NCBI GenBank assembly: GCA_049242865.1
Contig: JBMLOR010000208.1
Coordinates: 1 to 6,562 of the forward strand
Source: CAIVPM01 sp049242865
Lineage (GTDB): Bacteria > Bacteroidota > Bacteroidia > Chitinophagales > Chitinophagaceae
Direction: 5' to 3'
DNA length: 6,562 nucleotides
Every line of letters starts with the position of its first letter. Within the stretch, counting starts at the first letter, position 1. This document shows, piece after piece, positions 4,205 to 6,562 of this stretch. The position numbers were made by a program, and so were the translations under genes. The notes beneath the pieces are model-generated. The model was given only the letters and a program-made list of their open reading frames with translations, did no database searches and was not told the origin of the DNA.

Positions 4205-6562
4205 TTATTCCATCACAGGCCTTAACCATCTTTCCATTTCTTCTTTACTCATTCCTTTTCGTATAACATAATGATCAAACTGGTCTTGCTGAATTTTTCC
4301 TATACCAAAATACATACTTTGCGGATGACTAAAATACCAACCACAAACGCTGCTTGCAGGATACATGGCCAAGCTTTCGGTTAAAGTAATACCTGTGTTT
4401 TCTGTGGCATTCAATAAATCGAATAATTTATATTTTTCAGTATGATCAGGGCAAGCAGGATAACCTGGTGCAGGACGAATTCCTTGATATTTTTCTTTGA
4501 TTAGCTCTTCATTACTTAATGCTTCATCTTTTACATAACCCCAATATTCTTTTCTTGTTTTTTCGTGTAAATATTCTGCAAAAGCTTCAGCCAATCTATC
4601 TGCCAATGCCTGTAACATGATTTTGTTATAATCATCGTGATTAGCTTCAAAGTTTTTAATGTGTGGCTCAATACCATGAATGGTTACTGCGAATGCACCT
4701 AAATAGTCGTTAGTATTTAGTTGTGAATCGTTAGTATTTTTAGGTTTTATGAAATCTGCTAATGATAAGTTAGGCTGTCCTGCTGCTTTTTGTATTTGTT
4801 GACGAAGATGTTGCAATTTAATGACCTCTTGACTTTTTGACTCAATGACTTCAATTGAGTCATCAATTGAACTTGCTTCCCAAAAACCAACTACACCTTT
4901 TGGTTGCAGCCAATTTTCATTTTCAATAATATCTAATAAAGCATTAGCATCGTTGTATAATTTAGTAGCTTCTTTACCCACTACCTCATCACTTAATATG
5001 GCAGGGAAATTACCATGCATTTCCCAAGCTATGAAAAATGGTTTCCAATCAATATATGGTCTTAAATCTTTTGAACTAATATTATCAATCACTTTTGTGC
5101 CTGTAAAAGTTGGAGTTGGTGGAGTATAATTTGCCCAATCAATGGCTACTTTATTTTTTACAGCATCAGTATAAGGCAAATAATTTTTTACCACTTTTTT
5201 ATTATCAAATTGCTCTTTTAGTTTGGTGTATTCTTCCTTAACATCCACTAAAAAAGGTTGTTTTGTATCGTTGCTTAAAAGGCTACCTGCAACAGTTACA
5301 CTTCTACTTGCATCTAACACATGCACCACACCATGTTCATATTCTGGTGCAATTTTTACGGCTGTATGCATTCTGCTAGTTGTAGCACCACCAATTAGTA
5401 AAGGTTGTTTCATACCTCTACGTTTCATTTCTTTAGCAATGTGCACCATTTCATCCAAACTTGGTGTAATTAATCCACTCAAGCCAATAATAGATGCACT
5501 GCATTTTACAGCTTCTTCTAAAATTTTATCAGCTGCAACCATCACGCCTAAGTCAACAATGTTGTAACCATTACAACCCAAAACAACACCCACAATATTT
5601 TTTCCAATATCGTGTACATCGCCTTTTACAGTAGCCAATAAAATGGTTGGAGCTCCTGCTGTTTCTTCATTTATTGTTCCTGCTGCAAGGTGTGCTTGTT
5701 TTCTATCTTCTTTTTCTTGTTCAATATAAGGTGTTAAAACGGCAACAGATTTTTTCATCACTCTAGCACTTTTTACCACTTGTGGCAAAAACATTTTTCC
5801 AGCTCCAAATAAGTCGCCCACAATATTCATTCCATCCATTAATGGTCCTTCAATAACATCTAAAGGACGAGGATATTTTTGTCTTGCTTCTTCTGTGTCA
5901 GCATCAATAAACTCTGTAATACCATTTACTAGGGCATGAGCCAAACGTTTTTCAACAGGTTCATTTCTCCAAGCTGCATCTACTTTTTCTTCTTTGCCTT
6001 TGGCTTTAACGGTTGTTGCAAATTCAATTAATTTTTCTGTGGCTTGGTTATCGTCATTATTTCTATTTAAAATTACGTCTTCACACAGGGTTCTTAAGGT
6101 TGGTTCTATTTGATCATAAACTACCAACTGACCTGCATTTACAATGCCCATATCCATACCTGCTTTAATGGCATGATATAAGAAAACACTGTGCATAGCC
6201 TCACGTACAGGCTCATTACCTCTAAACGAAAAAGACAAATTACTTACGCCACCACTAATTTTTACTAAAGGATATTTTTGTTTAATGATACGTGTAGCTT
6301 CAATAAAATCTACCCCATAATTATTGTGCTCTTCTAAACCAGTTGCTACGGCAAAAATGTTTAAATCGAAAATAATATCTTGAGGGTTGAAACCTACTTG
6401 TTCTGTTAAAATTTTATAAGCACGTTCAGCAATTTCAACTTTACGTTGCATGGTGTCTGCTTGTCCTACTTCATCAAAGGCCATTACAATTACTGCAGCA
6501 CCAAAAGCCAAACAAGTTTCTGCTTGTTCAATAAATTTGGCTTCGCCTTCCTTCATTGAAAT
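4205..6562 (-). CDS. metH: Cobalamin-dependent methionine synthase MetH, C-terminal part (5' end outside window)
   Basis: MetH transfers the methyl group of 5-methyltetrahydrofolate to homocysteine through cobalamin, making methionine in the cytoplasm. The frame is open to the window edge and begins I-S-M-K-E-G, an internal stretch of known MetH proteins, so the Met at 6556 is not the start. Numbering from that Met (783 residues to the stop), the visible parts are as follows. Residues 1 to about 170 are the second half of the pterin-binding domain (VMAFDEVGQAD, EEHNNY, SGGVSNLSFSFRGNEPVREA). Residues about 195-285 are the Met-cap helical domain (GPLMDGMNIVGDLFGAGKMF). Residues about 303-435 are the B12-binding Rossmann domain. 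Its GDVHDIG (312-318) holds cobalt-ligand His315 and Asp313, and Ser366 completes the ligand triad (E. coli His759, Asp757, Ser810). Residues about 455-783 are the reactivation domain with RPAPGYPACP (694-703), where Arg694 matches E. coli SAM-binding Arg1134. The homocysteine domain is not visible; it may be fused upstream or encoded separately. Confidence 0.96.
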   Translation of the reverse strand: MSMKEGEAKFIEQAETCLAFGAAVIVMAFDEVGQADTMQRKVEIAERAYKILTEQVGFNPQDIIFDLNIFAVATGLEEHNNYGVDFIEATRIIKQKYPLVKISGGVSNLSFSFRGNEPVREAMHSVFLYHAIKAGMDMGIVNAGQLVVYDQIEPTLRTLCEDVILNRNNDDNQATEKLIEFATTVKAKGKEEKVDAAWRNEPVEKRLAHALVNGITEFIDADTEEARQKYPRPLDVIEGPLMDGMNIVGDLFGAGKMFLPQVVKSARVMKKSVAVLTPYIEQEKEDRKQAHLAAGTINEETAGAPTILLATVKGDVHDIGKNIVGVVLGCNGYNIVDLGVMVAADKILEEAVKCSASIIGLSGLITPSLDEMVHIAKEMKRRGMKQPLLIGGATTSRMHTAVKIAPEYEHGVVHVLDASRSVTVAGSLLSNDTKQPFLVDVKEEYTKLKEQFDNKKVVKNYLPYTDAVKNKVAIDWANYTPPTPTFTGTKVIDNISSKDLRPYIDWKPFFIAWEMHGNFPAILSDEVVGKEATKLYNDANALLDIIENENWLQPKGVVGFWEASSIDDSIEVIESKSQEVIKLQHLRQQIQKAAGQPNLSLADFIKPKNTNDSQLNTNDYLGAFAVTIHGIEPHIKNFEANHDDYNKIMLQALADRLAEAFAEYLHEKTRKEYWGYVKDEALSNEELIKEKYQGIRPAPGYPACPDHTEKYKLFDLLNATENTGITLTESLAMYPASSVCGWYFSHPQSMYFGIGKIQQDQFDHYVIRKGMSKEEMERWLRPVME
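4707..4739. repeat. Direct repeat inside metH (12 bp, 21-bp period)
   Basis: TCGTTAGTATTT occurs at 4707-4718 and again at 4728-4739. The 21-bp period equals seven codons and gives the peptide N-T-N-D-S-Q-L-N-T-N-D (residues 607-617), a short in-frame duplication in a surface loop of the reactivation domain. It roughly accounts for this loop being four residues longer than in E. coli MetH. Confidence 0.7.
4838..4870. repeat. Inverted and direct repeats inside metH
   Basis: TGACTCAAT (4838-4846) and ATTGAGTCA (4854-4862) form a perfect 9-bp inverted repeat with a 7-nt loop. The self-complementary octamer TCAATTGA also occurs twice, at 4851-4858 and 4863-4870, with a 12-bp (four-codon) period that encodes S-I-D-D then S-I-E-V (residues 563-570). 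The reading frame is intact. The structure lies within coding sequence of the reactivation domain. Confidence 0.7.

Noticed and set aside
4845..5129. 94-codon open frame on the plus strand
   Set aside because: Antisense to the conserved MetH reactivation domain; the translation is a low-quality mirror of that gene.
5223..5567. 114-codon open frame on the plus strand
   Set aside because: Antisense to the MetH B12-binding domain; its hydrophobic look is a by-product of the opposite strand.
4205..6556. MetH fragment as a complete gene starting at the Met at 6556
   Set aside because: The frame stays open to the edge (I-S before the Met), and the sequence begins in the middle of the pterin-binding domain, so the Met is internal.
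1..6562. A new defence, mobile or biosynthetic system in the window
   Set aside because: All large genes belong to known housekeeping or catabolic families, and no repeats array, integrase, transposase, toxin-antitoxin pair or anomalous composition block was seen.

Overview
The window looks like a piece of chromosome from an AT-rich member of the Bacteroidota. Four things point that way. DUF3822 lies directly beside rsmD, an arrangement known from this phylum. The start codons lack clear Shine-Dalgarno sequences. Promoter-like TAnnTTTG elements can be seen. The protein sequences also resemble Bacteroidota versions, possibly of the Chitinophagales/Sphingobacteriales type, though the lower-rank placement is a guess. 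I see no tRNA, rRNA, CRISPR array, insertion sequence or prophage gene.

Layout. Positions 1-84 are AT-rich and hold no recognisable gene. Positions 85-2220 are a tight minus-strand cluster, transcribed in the order DUF3822 protein, then rsmD (16S rRNA m2G966 methyltransferase), then an MlaE/YrbE-type lipid ABC permease. DUF3822 and rsmD share one base (TAATG), and rsmD and the permease are 13 bp apart, so the three are probably one operon. Positions 2221-2407 are a divergent promoter region with a candidate promoter for each side and a spaced 9-bp inverted repeat. Positions 2408-3592 (plus) encode a glutaryl-CoA dehydrogenase. It is followed after 3 bp by a small three-helix membrane protein of unknown function (3596-3895). 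A hairpin lies at the convergent junction near 3934-3953. A minus-strand 60-residue ORF with a signal-like N-terminus follows (3955-4137). The rest (4205-6562, minus) is the C-terminal part of cobalamin-dependent methionine synthase MetH, which runs off the right edge.

Functionally this is mostly core metabolism and housekeeping: ribosomal RNA modification, envelope lipid transport, lysine/tryptophan catabolism through glutaryl-CoA, and methionine/folate/B12 metabolism. The genes do not form one pathway, and I found no convincing new defence, mobile or biosynthetic system. The strongest oddity is in RsmD, where the catalytic (D/N)PPY motif reads GPPY because of what looks like a single base transition. 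Lesser points are the conserved but uncharacterised DUF3822-rsmD pairing, a possibly leaderless start for DUF3822, repeat structure in one loop of MetH, and two orphan small ORFs.
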